Assembly (NCBI RefSeq): GCF_036670015.1
Contig: NZ_CP137636.1
Span: 3,202,501-3,266,500, forward strand
Length of the DNA: 64,000 bases
Direction of reading: 5' to 3'
Origin: Niallia sp. XMNu-256
GTDB taxonomy: Bacteria > Bacillota > Bacilli > Bacillales > Cytobacillaceae
Below, in pieces: positions 56,708 to 64,000 of this stretch. The translations under genes were made by a program, and so were the position numbers. Positions within the stretch are counted from its first letter, which is position 1, and every line of letters begins with the position of its first letter. The notes beneath the pieces were generated by a model, which worked only from the letters and a program-made list of their open reading frames with translations, made no database searches and had not been told where the DNA came from.

Positions 56708-58441
56708 TTAAGTTAAGTCAGCTGGAACATAGCGGTTTAAAATCAACATAAAATCTAGTAGTAACCCTTCAGCTTCCCATAAGGATTCAAGGCTTCCGTC
56801 ATCATTTACACTATTTTGCAATCGTTGATCCAACCGGTGTAAAATCAACACGCTATCTTGAAGTTCCTTTTTTCGCTCTTCACTAACGTCCTTGACAATA
56901 GACTCTTGAACCTTACTTTCAAATGTTTTTATTTTGCTTTGAACTGTATTCAACTGCTCTTCGGTTATTGAACGATCATTTTTAGTAATATGATTCGTTA
57001 AAATTTCAGTCGTCGTACTTACAAGATTGTCAGCTTCTTTTAAGAACAATTCCTTTTCAGCTTCTGTTAATCGATAAGGTAATGTTTTAACATAAGAATC
57101 AAAGCCTTTGTTTTTTAACATCTCTACGATTTTTTGTGCCGAATCCATGCTGCTGTCTGTGGCTGTATAGATATAAAATAGTTCATCTCCAATAATTCTA
57201 GGGTAGATTCCAGCTTCTACTAGATCTTGAGCTACCAGATTTACCGAATTAGTTGTAGCATAGGCACCTGTTTGTACAACAAGAAACAAGGGCTCACCTT
57301 CACGTTTAGATTCCGGTGCACTGTATACTTTATTTTTCGGGTCGATTTCCGCTAGGTTCTTACCTTTATCTTCACTCGTATTATTTTCTTGTTCTTTTTC
57401 TTGTTCTTTCTTTTCAGAAGCTGATGATCTTTTCTCCTCAGCATTGCTGTTGTTTCCTCGATTAGGAAAGTCCAATCCATTCCCCTTCTCAGTAGAACTT
57501 TCATTTTCTTTCGGAGGAGAACTCTCACTGTCCTTCGATGTAAAATTTTCTTCATCCTCATGAGGAATGTCCTTTTCGGCTTCTACTTGAGGTAAGGGAT
57601 TTTCGCCACCATTAATAACATCACTTTCAACTACTGAAACGATTGGTTCGATATAGCGATTAATTTTTGATGGGGCAAAATCGTAGTCTAATTCAAAAAC
57701 GCTATCTTCATTAATAAACTGCTCGAACTCCTTGCTGTAAAAAGCACGAATAGTAATAACACCTTCTAAACGGCCATTTTCTTCATTAATAGAGTAATCA
57801 AAGCTTTGAATATGAATAATTCGTTTAAATGTTTCAATGGCTTCTAGATATTGGTGTACGTCTTCTACTTCCCCATTTACATCGATAGCAAATTCAACAT
57901 AAGAAACACTTAGAGCTTTGACCTCTTCTAATTTCTCCTGCTCTTCTAACCGTTTAAGAGTTTCTTCCGGCAAAATATGTAACCACCCGTTTGTTTCTGG
58001 TTGTTGAACAGTTTCAGGATTACTTTCCGTACTCTCTTGAGTTTCCCCAATGGATTGGGAATCATTATTTTCTATAGGTTCAACCGCTATTGGAGCCAAA
58101 CCATTCGGATGATCACTTATCGAAATATGATCGATGACCGCACCTGTTTCAATTTCTGATTTTTCAAGTTCTTTTATGACGTCTTCCACACTAGGATTTG
58201 CAGGAACTTTCCCTAATAAAACTTCTTTTTCTTGTGCTGTAAACGTTTGTGGGGTTAACTCATTTAGGTGCCCTTGATAAAATGACACATCAGATTGGAT
58301 TCTATTAAGCTCTTGTTCTTTAGCTTCTTCCTCTGCAGCTAATGGACGAATAACAAAAAAGAAGAATAATGCCAATATCATAAATAAAAGTAAGACAATG
58401 ATTAAAACGGTGTTTTTATTTTCCTCTAACCACCTTGTCAT
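56708..58441 (-). CDS. PilO-like pilus alignment protein fused to a SPOR domain
   Basis: A 577-residue bitopic protein. Membrane segment 12-34, short coiled coil, then a PilO-like region (about 60-270). A low-complexity acidic linker (about 280-383) is followed by a SPOR-like domain (about 384-456: FLVVQTGAYATTNSVNLV) and a helical C-terminal domain (457-577). PilO proteins are usually about 200 residues, so the second half is extra. SPOR plus helical domain is also the layout of the neighbouring SpoIIB. It overlaps pilN by four bases (ATGA) and precedes pilB. Septal or polar placement of the pilus is inferred. Confidence 0.82.
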   Translation of the reverse strand: MTRWLEENKNTVLIIVLLLFMILALFFFFVIRPLAAEEEAKEQELNRIQSDVSFYQGHLNELTPQTFTAQEKEVLLGKVPANPSVEDVIKELEKSEIETGAVIDHISISDHPNGLAPIAVEPIENNDSQSIGETQESTESNPETVQQPETNGWLHILPEETLKRLEEQEKLEEVKALSVSYVEFAIDVNGEVEDVHQYLEAIETFKRIIHIQSFDYSINEENGRLEGVITIRAFYSKEFEQFINEDSVFELDYDFAPSKINRYIEPIVSVVESDVINGGENPLPQVEAEKDIPHEDEENFTSKDSESSPPKENESSTEKGNGLDFPNRGNNSNAEEKRSSASEKKEQEKEQENNTSEDKGKNLAEIDPKNKVYSAPESKREGEPLFLVVQTGAYATTNSVNLVAQDLVEAGIYPRIIGDELFYIYTATDSSMDSAQKIVEMLKNKGFDSYVKTLPYRLTEAEKELFLKEADNLVSTTTEILTNHITKNDRSITEEQLNTVQSKIKTFESKVQESIVKDVSEERKKELQDSVLILHRLDQRLQNSVNDDGSLESLWEAEGLLLDFMLILNRYVPADLT

Positions 58442-58998
58442 TGATCGACACCTACTAACGTTTTTACCTTTAATTCAAAGGTTGAATCATAGGTTAAACT
58501 TTCTCCATCTACCGTAATACTCGTCAGTTTTACTTCATTTACAAAAGGTGCATTCAACAATCGATCGAGATAAATGGCTGAGTCCCCTTTTGAATAAAAG
58601 TTAACCGTCATACTTAAGTCTCCATTGTTGTTATACGTATAGGCTGTTACATCCGACTTTTCTGGCAAAATGCTTTTTACTCTCTCGTGAAATTTACTAC
58701 TGTCCACATAAATCGTACTTAATCCTACAGCGGTTGCCTTATACTGATCCGTGAAATTAAACGCTGTAACACCGGTCGTTTTTTCTTGGTATTCTTTTAA
58801 TAAAGTATCTCTTGTTTGTGTTTGAGACTCTATATTTATTGATAAATTTTCAATCGAATTTTTCTTATCAAAATACGTGTAAGTTAATACAAAAGCAGTA
58901 ATAACAACAGCTACAATTCCTAAAACTGGGACTAGAAAAACGGAACTTTTTTCTTTTGTACTATAGGTTTGAGGTAATAAATTAATTCGAAATTCCAT
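58438..58998 (-). CDS. pilN: PilN-type pilus alignment protein
   Basis: A 186-residue bitopic protein beginning with the PilN signature EFRINLLPQ, which docks into PilM, then a membrane segment (about 19-41) and an extracytoplasmic ferredoxin-like part. The ATG at 58998 follows GGAGGACAATT; the upstream 28-codon extension lies in repeat R1 copy C. It forms a complex with PilM and PilO. Unusually, about 200 bases separate it from pilM. Confidence 0.9.
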   Translation of the reverse strand: MEFRINLLPQTYSTKEKSSVFLVPVLGIVAVVITAFVLTYTYFDKKNSIENLSINIESQTQTRDTLLKEYQEKTTGVTAFNFTDQYKATAVGLSTIYVDSSKFHERVKSILPEKSDVTAYTYNNNGDLSMTVNFYSKGDSAIYLDRLLNAPFVNEVKLTSITVDGESLTYDSTFELKVKTLVGVDQ

Positions 58999-59044
58999 AA
59001 TTGTCCTCCATTGTACTGCCCTTCGATTATTTTTGTTTATTTTT

Positions 59045-59206
59045 GTTTTTTTATCAGGCATAACGGGCAGTAAGACCTCCACCTCAAGATTCTAAGTATA
59101 ATAAAAGAAGTTGGGTGGGGGATCAACTGCCCGTAAAGCTCCGATTGGTTCAACTAACCATCAGTGGGGGATGAGAGAAAACCCCACTGATGGAAGTTTC
59201 ACTTTA
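59045..59206. repeat. R1 element, copy C (inside the pilus operon)
   Basis: Read on the minus strand: AAAGTGAAACTTCCATCAGT, hairpin to ACTGATGG, then ATCGGAGCTTTACGGGCAGT, CCCCCACC ... GAGGTGGAGG and ACTGCCCG. It lacks about 60 bp of the middle of copy A. Its first bases supply the pilM stop codon. Confidence 0.8.
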
Positions 59207-60344
59207 TGTCATTAGCCCTCATTGCTAGACCTATAGCCACACTACATGAATCTAATAGATTTTCATTTGAAAAGTTATGATCGAGAATGGAACGATAGTC
59301 GATTCGCACCACTTCTTCTGTACCCATTCTTTCTTTCAATGTTCGAAGCATCTTATCTGTACTTTCTCCCGTAACAATAATTCTTTTAAACTCACTATCT
59401 CGTTCATTTAAGGAATAACGGAAGAAATTCTGTGCCTTCTCAATTTCAAGTGCGATTTGATTCACAAAATCATTCTGATTGCGATGTGTGACTTCGTCAA
59501 TGGTTGCGGCAATTTCACCTTGCGTCTCTTTAAACGCAGGCAGGTCCTCCTCAAATAATAAAACATCATCATTATAGCTTCGCCCGGGTGTAACCAAGTT
59601 TGATAGGAAGTCACTCGTATTAATTGACATCATTCTTGAGAAAACAATCATATGATCTTTAAATATATGAATATCAAATGAATTCCCCGAAACATCAATG
59701 ATCATCTCGGTTTCACTTAACCAGAGGGGATGAGCATAGGAAAGTAATCGTTGTAGAGCTAAACCGCGGATTTCAGCTGTTAATGGTTTCAGCCCAGCTT
59801 CCATACAAACATCCGCTAAATCCTGTGATAGTGATTGTGATGTAGCAAAAAGCAAGACCTCACTTTTCGGGCCTTCCATATTCTTTTGAATCCCTTGGGC
59901 AAGGTCATCTAGAGACAACTCTTCTTCATCTATATCATGTCTAACATCTATACGATTAGGAATAATTGAACCAATCTTAACAAAGTCATAAATGGGATTC
60001 TCAAATGGCAAATGAATGCTTTCCCCGATCTCAAACTGCAATATTTTACCTAACTCAGCCTCACCAATGTCTGGCAATGTAGTAATCTTTCGGATTAGGG
60101 TGTTTTGCGTTGGGATGGCTAGATGGACGTCTTTTGAGAGTGAGCCGCTTCTTACGGAATCTTCCAAAAGGATGGCTAAGTCTTCAAACTGGTTTACTCG
60201 ACCTCCAGTAATAATAGAGGCATCAACATCTATTTTAGAAATGTCATGGACAACAGGCATTCCTCTTTCAAGTTTGACTGTTGCACATGTTATGTAATTT
60301 TCATGGAAATCGATTCCCGAGAATTTTTTTGGGCGGAAAAACAT
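59199..60344 (-). CDS. pilM: PilM, actin-like cytoplasmic pilus protein
   Basis: A 381-residue FtsA/PilM-fold protein. KKFSGIDFHENYI near the N-terminus is the first phosphate loop, IIDVSGNSFDIHIF the second (near 220), and RIIVTGESTDKM the adenosine region. PilM binds the PilN N-terminus and relays to PilB/PilT. ATG at 60344 follows GAGGTG. The TGA stop lies in the end of repeat R1, so the last two or so codons come from the element. Confidence 0.93.
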   Translation of the reverse strand: MFFRPKKFSGIDFHENYITCATVKLERGMPVVHDISKIDVDASIITGGRVNQFEDLAILLEDSVRSGSLSKDVHLAIPTQNTLIRKITTLPDIGEAELGKILQFEIGESIHLPFENPIYDFVKIGSIIPNRIDVRHDIDEEELSLDDLAQGIQKNMEGPKSEVLLFATSQSLSQDLADVCMEAGLKPLTAEIRGLALQRLLSYAHPLWLSETEMIIDVSGNSFDIHIFKDHMIVFSRMMSINTSDFLSNLVTPGRSYNDDVLLFEEDLPAFKETQGEIAATIDEVTHRNQNDFVNQIALEIEKAQNFFRYSLNERDSEFKRIIVTGESTDKMLRTLKERMGTEEVVRIDYRSILDHNFSNENLLDSCSVAIGLAMRANDIK

Positions 60345-60371
60345 GGTGTTCACCTCAAGTTTCACATTATA

Positions 60372-61457
60372 TTATTGTCTTTTTGTAGATAGGTTTAGGT
60401 TTCTATCAACATTTGATAATATTTCTACTCTCTCAATGGTTATGGAGTCATCTGGATCACTTGGATTATTTATTTCACTTTCATTACATATAGTTGAAAT
60501 CAAACTACACGGTATTCCATTTGCTTCTCCTTTAATTGTTATTGCAGCCGATGCATTTCCGTCTAGATTCTTAACAATTATCCCTGTATCAATTTCCATA
60601 TTTGAATTCCCATTAAAAGAAAAGTTTTCAACCACTAATACACCTTCAACCAATAAATTTGGTGTTCCATTAAAGGTCAAGTTCTTGATATAGTAAATTT
60701 GCCCCTTAGGTACATGAAGCGATCGATTTCCATTTACCTTCAAATTTTCTACATTCAGCGTAACAATTGAAGAAGGTTTTTGTTGTATTTCTTCTACTAC
60801 AGCAAAAAAGTCAGAAGCAGAAATTTGATTTCTTTTTTCATCGGGTATTTTAATAATAGTTTCTTCTTTCATTTTATTACTCTTAATGTTAAAATTAAGC
60901 GCTTTTCCTGCAGTCGAAGGTGGAGTTGTTGTAATCGGTACAGTAGTTATTTGTGATATGGCATTTACTTTTATTTCAGCTATTCTCTTAATATTTGAAG
61001 CTTTGGTGTCAAGATAGGAGGCTTCCAAAGTAAGAGAAATAGGAACTACCTTTTCAGGGTTAAACTCTAGCTCCAAAGGATCATATAACTTTCCATTTAT
61101 GGTTTCTTTTATAAGGACTGATGTTTCAGCAATTTTATACTGTTTTTCAATATAATTTTCTTCTATATATTCAGGGGTTTGTGTGAATTCTCTAAGCAGA
61201 AAAAAATAAGGTCCTTCTTCCCCGTCTGAATTTTTGTATTTATTCATTTCATCAATTAGACTATTAATTTCTATTTCAAGTGCACCCTCAGCTAAATAAA
61301 ATTCTTTCTGAATTTCTTTATTCTTTTCAATTGATTCTAGGCTGTACGTAGTTGTATTTAATAAAACTGCCCCTGTTATTGAGAGGAATAATACTGCAAA
61401 TAACACTAATATCAGGGCGGCACCAGATTGTGATTTGACATATTTACTTATTTGCAT
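60372..61457 (-). CDS. PilX/GspK-like minor pilin with repeat-rich C-terminus
   Basis: A 361-residue protein with a prepilin-like N-terminus: QSG then AALILVLFAVLFLS. The residue at position +5 is Leu rather than Glu, as in tip-type GspK subunits. The body has a mixed domain (about 40-180), a Thr/Pro linker (TTVPITTTPPSTAG) and a C-terminal region (about 230-325) with recurring NGN/NGT turns (LTFNGTPNLLVEGVLV, FSFNGNSNMEIDTGIIV), suggesting a beta-helix. Two cysteines lie near the end. Function as tip or adhesin is inferred. ATG at 61457 follows GAGGGTGA. Confidence 0.78.
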   Translation of the reverse strand: MQISKYVKSQSGAALILVLFAVLFLSITGAVLLNTTTYSLESIEKNKEIQKEFYLAEGALEIEINSLIDEMNKYKNSDGEEGPYFFLLREFTQTPEYIEENYIEKQYKIAETSVLIKETINGKLYDPLELEFNPEKVVPISLTLEASYLDTKASNIKRIAEIKVNAISQITTVPITTTPPSTAGKALNFNIKSNKMKEETIIKIPDEKRNQISASDFFAVVEEIQQKPSSIVTLNVENLKVNGNRSLHVPKGQIYYIKNLTFNGTPNLLVEGVLVVENFSFNGNSNMEIDTGIIVKNLDGNASAAITIKGEANGIPCSLISTICNESEINNPSDPDDSITIERVEILSNVDRNLNLSTKRQ

Positions 61458-61487
61458 GGTATCACCCTCATTCTGCATAAAAATTTA

Positions 61488-61967
61488 TTAAAATCGATAA
61501 ATATCCGGATGAATAATATCACTTTGTAATTCAAATTCAAAATCTGATTTTTGTATTATTAGTTTAATATTGATTAAGTCATTCTCTAAATCTTCAATAA
61601 CGGTAAATTCTTTAATGTTTGTGGATAGAATTACACCGTCCTTTACTATAATTCCTTTATCACCATTATTATTGTAATGTAGCAAATCTATTGGATCGTT
61701 TAAATTTGATTGATCAACTAACTTTTTTGAATTATTAGCTGAATCTAAACTATCATACGGTACCCACTCCACATTAGAATCTCTCATTTCTTCAGTAATA
61801 ACCTCCATTACTAGACGTGCTTCGCGTTGTGCTTCATTTTTTATCGAAACATCTTTTTCAGATTTTAAGGATAAAATAACTAAATTAGAAATAGGTATAA
61901 AAATAATTCCCATTAAAAAAATAACGATTAGTAATTCTATTAACGTTACTCCGCTTTGATTTTTCAT
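61488..61967 (-). CDS. Minor pilin, PilW/GspJ-like
   Basis: A 159-residue type III-signal prepilin: six-residue leader MKNQSG, then VTLIELLIVIFLMG with Glu at +5. The remaining body is short and hydrophilic. Overlaps the previous gene by four bases (ATGA). Class by position between PilV-like and PilX-like genes. Confidence 0.85.
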   Translation of the reverse strand: MKNQSGVTLIELLIVIFLMGIIFIPISNLVILSLKSEKDVSIKNEAQREARLVMEVITEEMRDSNVEWVPYDSLDSANNSKKLVDQSNLNDPIDLLHYNNNGDKGIIVKDGVILSTNIKEFTVIEDLENDLINIKLIIQKSDFEFELQSDIIHPDIYRF

Positions 61968-62404
61968 GGTTTTAACACCACTGTTACTAAACTAATGAAT
62001 TCATCCTTCTCCCATACTCCTTCACTACCACTTTTTACTCCAGCCGAAGGCATCTTAACAATAATTTCCACTTCATTATAATCAGAATAGTAAGGAGATG
62101 GTTTTACAACAGCTTCAACATAGACATCTTTGGTTATACTTAAACCTATTTCTGACAATACACCACATTCATTAACTGTACTAATATTTGTCCAACAACC
62201 ACTCTTTTGAAGAGCAGAAATATTATTTTGTCTAACTTTTTCCATCATTTCCTGTGCAACATAAGCTATTTCCGTTTCTTTCTCCTGCCTAATTGTTCGA
62301 GTAAAAGTTCCAGTCATAATCGTTAGTAACGGAACAATGATTAACCCCGCTATTACAACCGCTACTAGTAATTCTACTAATGTAATACCTTTCTCATTTG
62401 TCAC
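61964..62404 (-). CDS. Minor pilin, PilV/GspI-like
   Basis: A 146-residue prepilin with leader MTNEKG, then ITLVELLVAVVIAG with Glu at +5. Two Cys (SGCWTN and NECG) could form a disulfide. It follows pilD by 12 bases and overlaps the next minor pilin. Confidence 0.85.
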   Translation of the reverse strand: MTNEKGITLVELLVAVVIAGLIIVPLLTIMTGTFTRTIRQEKETEIAYVAQEMMEKVRQNNISALQKSGCWTNISTVNECGVLSEIGLSITKDVYVEAVVKPSPYYSDYNEVEIIVKMPSAGVKSGSEGVWEKDEFISLVTVVLKP

Positions 62405-62416
62405 TAGACATCACCT

Positions 62417-63166
62417 CTACCAAAAGCTTATATACCATTCTAATATTTCAACCCCATAGACATAAGCCACTAGAGTTCCAACTAAGATAGAGGGGCCAAA
62501 GGCAATCGGCTGGCCTCTTTTCACTTTTCCTGTCATCAAAAGAAAAACCCCGGCAATTGCACCAACAAAGGACGCAAGGACGAGACTCATGACAGTAAGG
62601 AGAGGGCCTAATGCCACACCAATGGCTGCATATAATTTTATATCTCCCCCGCCCATGCCTCCTTTACTGACAATTGCAAGGAATAGTAGTAATAAAAACC
62701 CTACGGCACCACCGAGAAGATAGTACCAAATTGGTTCTGTACCGATAAATAAACGAGAAATGATTAATAGTCCAAGCATAGGTAATGTGACAATATCTAA
62801 AATTAATTGTTCACGAATGTCTGTTAAGACTGAGATTACTAAAAGTATCGTTAATAGAAAAGCTGGGACTAGTTCAAGTGATAATCCAACATTTTTGTAA
62901 ACGAAGAAAATAGAAGCTGCTGTTAATAACTCTCCAAATGGATATAGTGATGAAATTGAACTTTTACAATAACGGCATTGTCCTTTTAGAAATACATAAC
63001 TAAGTACGGGAACTAAATCAAGTGCATGGAGTTGGTGGTTACAATTTACACAATGGGAAGGCGGGAAGGCAATTGACTCTTTTTTTAATAATCGAATGGC
63101 AACGACGTTAAGGAAACTACCTAAAACTATTCCAACTATGACTACAAAAATATCGATTATTAGCAT
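62417..63166 (-). CDS. pilD: Prepilin peptidase (PilD/ComC)
   Basis: A 249-residue A24 aspartic membrane peptidase that cleaves and methylates prepilins. The N-terminal methylase part has two CXXC pairs (CVNC and CRYC). Catalytic Asp residues are in LTDIREQLILD and GGGDIKLYA. Eight membrane segments. ATG at 63166 follows GGAGGAG. B. subtilis keeps only comC at this place; here it sits inside the full operon and would process pilin, minor pilins and possibly ComG-type proteins. Confidence 0.95.
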   Translation of the reverse strand: MLIIDIFVVIVGIVLGSFLNVVAIRLLKKESIAFPPSHCVNCNHQLHALDLVPVLSYVFLKGQCRYCKSSISSLYPFGELLTAASIFFVYKNVGLSLELVPAFLLTILLVISVLTDIREQLILDIVTLPMLGLLIISRLFIGTEPIWYYLLGGAVGFLLLLFLAIVSKGGMGGGDIKLYAAIGVALGPLLTVMSLVLASFVGAIAGVFLLMTGKVKRGQPIAFGPSILVGTLVAYVYGVEILEWYISFW

Positions 63167-63195
63167 AATATCTCCTCCCTTCAACTTAATAATTA

Positions 63196-63241
63196 TGTAA
63201 TTAAAAGGCTGTCGCCGCCATGAATGACGCGACAGCCTTTT
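63196..63241 (-). terminator. Hairpin after the pilin gene (partial terminator)
   Basis: AAAAGGCTGTCGC (63203-63215) pairs with GCGACAGCCTTTT (63229-63241), 13 bp, and the minus strand continues TTTTAATTACA. It separates the pilin gene from pilD, the usual way to make pilin in excess over the assembly proteins. Confidence 0.75.
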
Positions 63242-63256
63242 AATTTATTTATAAAT

Positions 63257-63667
63257 TTATTTAGTACAAGCGGTAGTAACAACACTTTCCCCTTCTACTA
63301 TTGTCACTTTACCTCCAGATAAGGAAAAATCCGTAGCTTTACAATCACCAAATTTTTCAGGTTTAGGAACTTCAGCTATGAATGGACCACCTTTATTTGT
63401 TTCGCCACTTTCAGCACTTTTTAGCGTAGTTAAATCAGTTGGATTTTCACCATTCATAAAATTATAACGATTGACTGCATCTTGTAAAATAGATAAATTT
63501 TGTGTGTTTGTGTTTTTCGCAGCGTCAACCCTATTATTCATTACTGCTGGTATCGCAATAGCCGCAATTATCCCCAAAATAACAATTACAACAAGCAACT
63601 CAATTAGCGTTAAACCTTTCTGATTTTTAGTAAACTTCATTTTTGTGTTCAAAAGTTTCTTAATCAT
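63257..63667 (-). CDS. Major type IV pilin
   Basis: A 136-residue prepilin. An 18-residue leader ends in KNQKG, then LTLIELLVVIVILGIIAAIA with Glu at +5, the best class III signal in the window. The mature protein is about 118 residues, with a globular part and two Cys (GDCKAT and TTACTK) that could close a C-terminal disulfide loop. ATG at 63667 follows AAAGGGGGA. It is first in the operon, directly behind the riboswitch. It also resembles ComGC; PilT and PilM-O show the operon is a pilus rather than comG. Confidence 0.9.
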   Translation of the reverse strand: MIKKLLNTKMKFTKNQKGLTLIELLVVIVILGIIAAIAIPAVMNNRVDAAKNTNTQNLSILQDAVNRYNFMNGENPTDLTTLKSAESGETNKGGPFIAEVPKPEKFGDCKATDFSLSGGKVTIVEGESVVTTACTK

Positions 63668-63727
63668 TTGAACATTCCCCCTTTATTTTTCTCTATATTT
63701 CTTTTTTAAGAGTATTTCAATCTCTTA

Positions 63728-63842
63728 AATATAAAAATAGCCCTTACAACATGTATACATATACACAATCTGTAAAGGCCGGTTGCACCAACTGCTCCAA
63801 ATGACTCAGGTGCCCAAATACAAGTCATTCTTCATAACATCC
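63728..63842 (-). promoter_or_regulatory. Class II cyclic di-GMP riboswitch with terminator
   Basis: On the minus strand the aptamer-like part (63842-63777) reads GGATGTTATGAAGAATGACT, then TTGGGCACCTGAGTCATTTG, then GGTGCAACCGGCC. Stem AATGACT (63829-63823) pairs with AGTCATT (63806-63800), and loop GCACC (63813-63809) pairs with GGTGC (63789-63785), giving a pseudoknot. This plan and the TTGGGCAC and TGCAACCG segments match Clostridium c-di-GMP-II aptamers as I remember them. An intrinsic terminator follows (63771-63779 with 63740-63748, then TATTTTTATA). The P1 stem is not clear. Confidence 0.8.
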
Positions 63843-63902
63843 AATAATTAATATTAGGTTAGAATTATTTTATATTAACACCGACAAAGTTAGCAAGCGT
63901 TT

Positions 63903-63930
63903 TTAATACTATTTTCCTATTTTTTGACAA
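63903..63930 (-). promoter_or_regulatory. Promoter of the pilus operon
   Basis: On the minus strand TTGTCA (63930-63925), 16 bases, TATTAA (63908-63903). Transcription would start about 50 bases before the aptamer. The rest of 63931-64000 holds nothing certain; a further TACAAT near 63965 has no good -35. Confidence 0.55.
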
Positions 63931-64000
63931 ACTTTCTAAATTTACTCATTTAATCTACTATCATTGTACCATGTGTTTTAACAGGAAGAAAGTATAATCT

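Noticed and set aside
59045-59206. An insertion sequence with transposase
   Set aside because: The element is only about 160 bp with no open frame; the same is true of the other R1 copies.
63728-63842. Class I (GEMM) c-di-GMP riboswitch
   Set aside because: The GEMM sequence features (GGGCAAACC, GACGCAAAGCC) are absent, while the pseudoknot and TGCAACCG fit class II.

Overview
The window is chromosomal DNA from a low-to-moderate G+C, endospore-forming Bacillaceae bacterium. The sporulation genes (spoVB, bofC, safA, spo0B, spoIVFA/FB, spoIIB), the AGGAGG-type ribosome binding sites, frequent TTG/GTG starts, the 6S RNA beside aspS, a T-box before hisS and an overall gene order close to the Bacillus subtilis iscS-to-comC region all point that way. 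The genus cannot be fixed from the sequence. Nearly everything is transcribed from the minus strand; the plus-strand genes are yrvJ, spoVB, yrzE, nadS and nadR.

Layout. 1-7.8 kb: 5' part of iscS, the cysteine regulator cymR, a YczE-type membrane protein, rarA, tcdA, 6S RNA, then aspS and hisS behind a histidine T-box. 7.8-18.3 kb: a small unknown protein, the amidase yrvJ, dtd, rel, apt, recJ and secDF. 18.6-26.3 kb: comN, spoVB, a DUF421 protein, yrzE, yajC, tgt, queA, a DUF2905 protein, ruvB and ruvA. 26.5-31 kb: spore genes (bofC, a CoxA-like lipoprotein, a CotS-like kinase, a long repeat-rich safA). 31.2-36.7 kb: NAD synthesis (nadBCA, divergent nadS-nadR, a candidate NadR operator between them). 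37-46.8 kb: pheA, pheB, obg, spo0B, rpmA, prp, rplU with its L21 leader, rng, spoIVFB, spoIVFA, minD and minC. 47.2-52.5 kb: mreD, mreC, mreB, radC, maf and spoIIB.

52.5-64 kb is the most notable region: an apparently complete type IV pilus operon where B. subtilis carries only comC. In transcription order it encodes the major pilin, prepilin peptidase, two minor pilins, a PilX/GspK-like minor pilin, PilM, PilN, a PilO-like protein fused to a SPOR domain, PilB, PilT and PilC. Its leader holds what I read as a class II cyclic di-GMP riboswitch followed by an intrinsic terminator. A second strong hairpin after the pilin gene would let the pilin be made in excess. The PilO-SPOR fusion shares its C-terminal layout with the SpoIIB protein encoded next door.

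Intergenic DNA is rich in repeats: a hairpin-rich element (R1; hisS leader, rel-apt gap and inside the pilus operon), two short elements that often sit together (R2, R3), a GCGCAAGCGCC element (R4), and two unrelated arrays that share a period of about 52 bp and carry internal inverted repeats. No transposase, tRNA, rRNA or CRISPR array was found.
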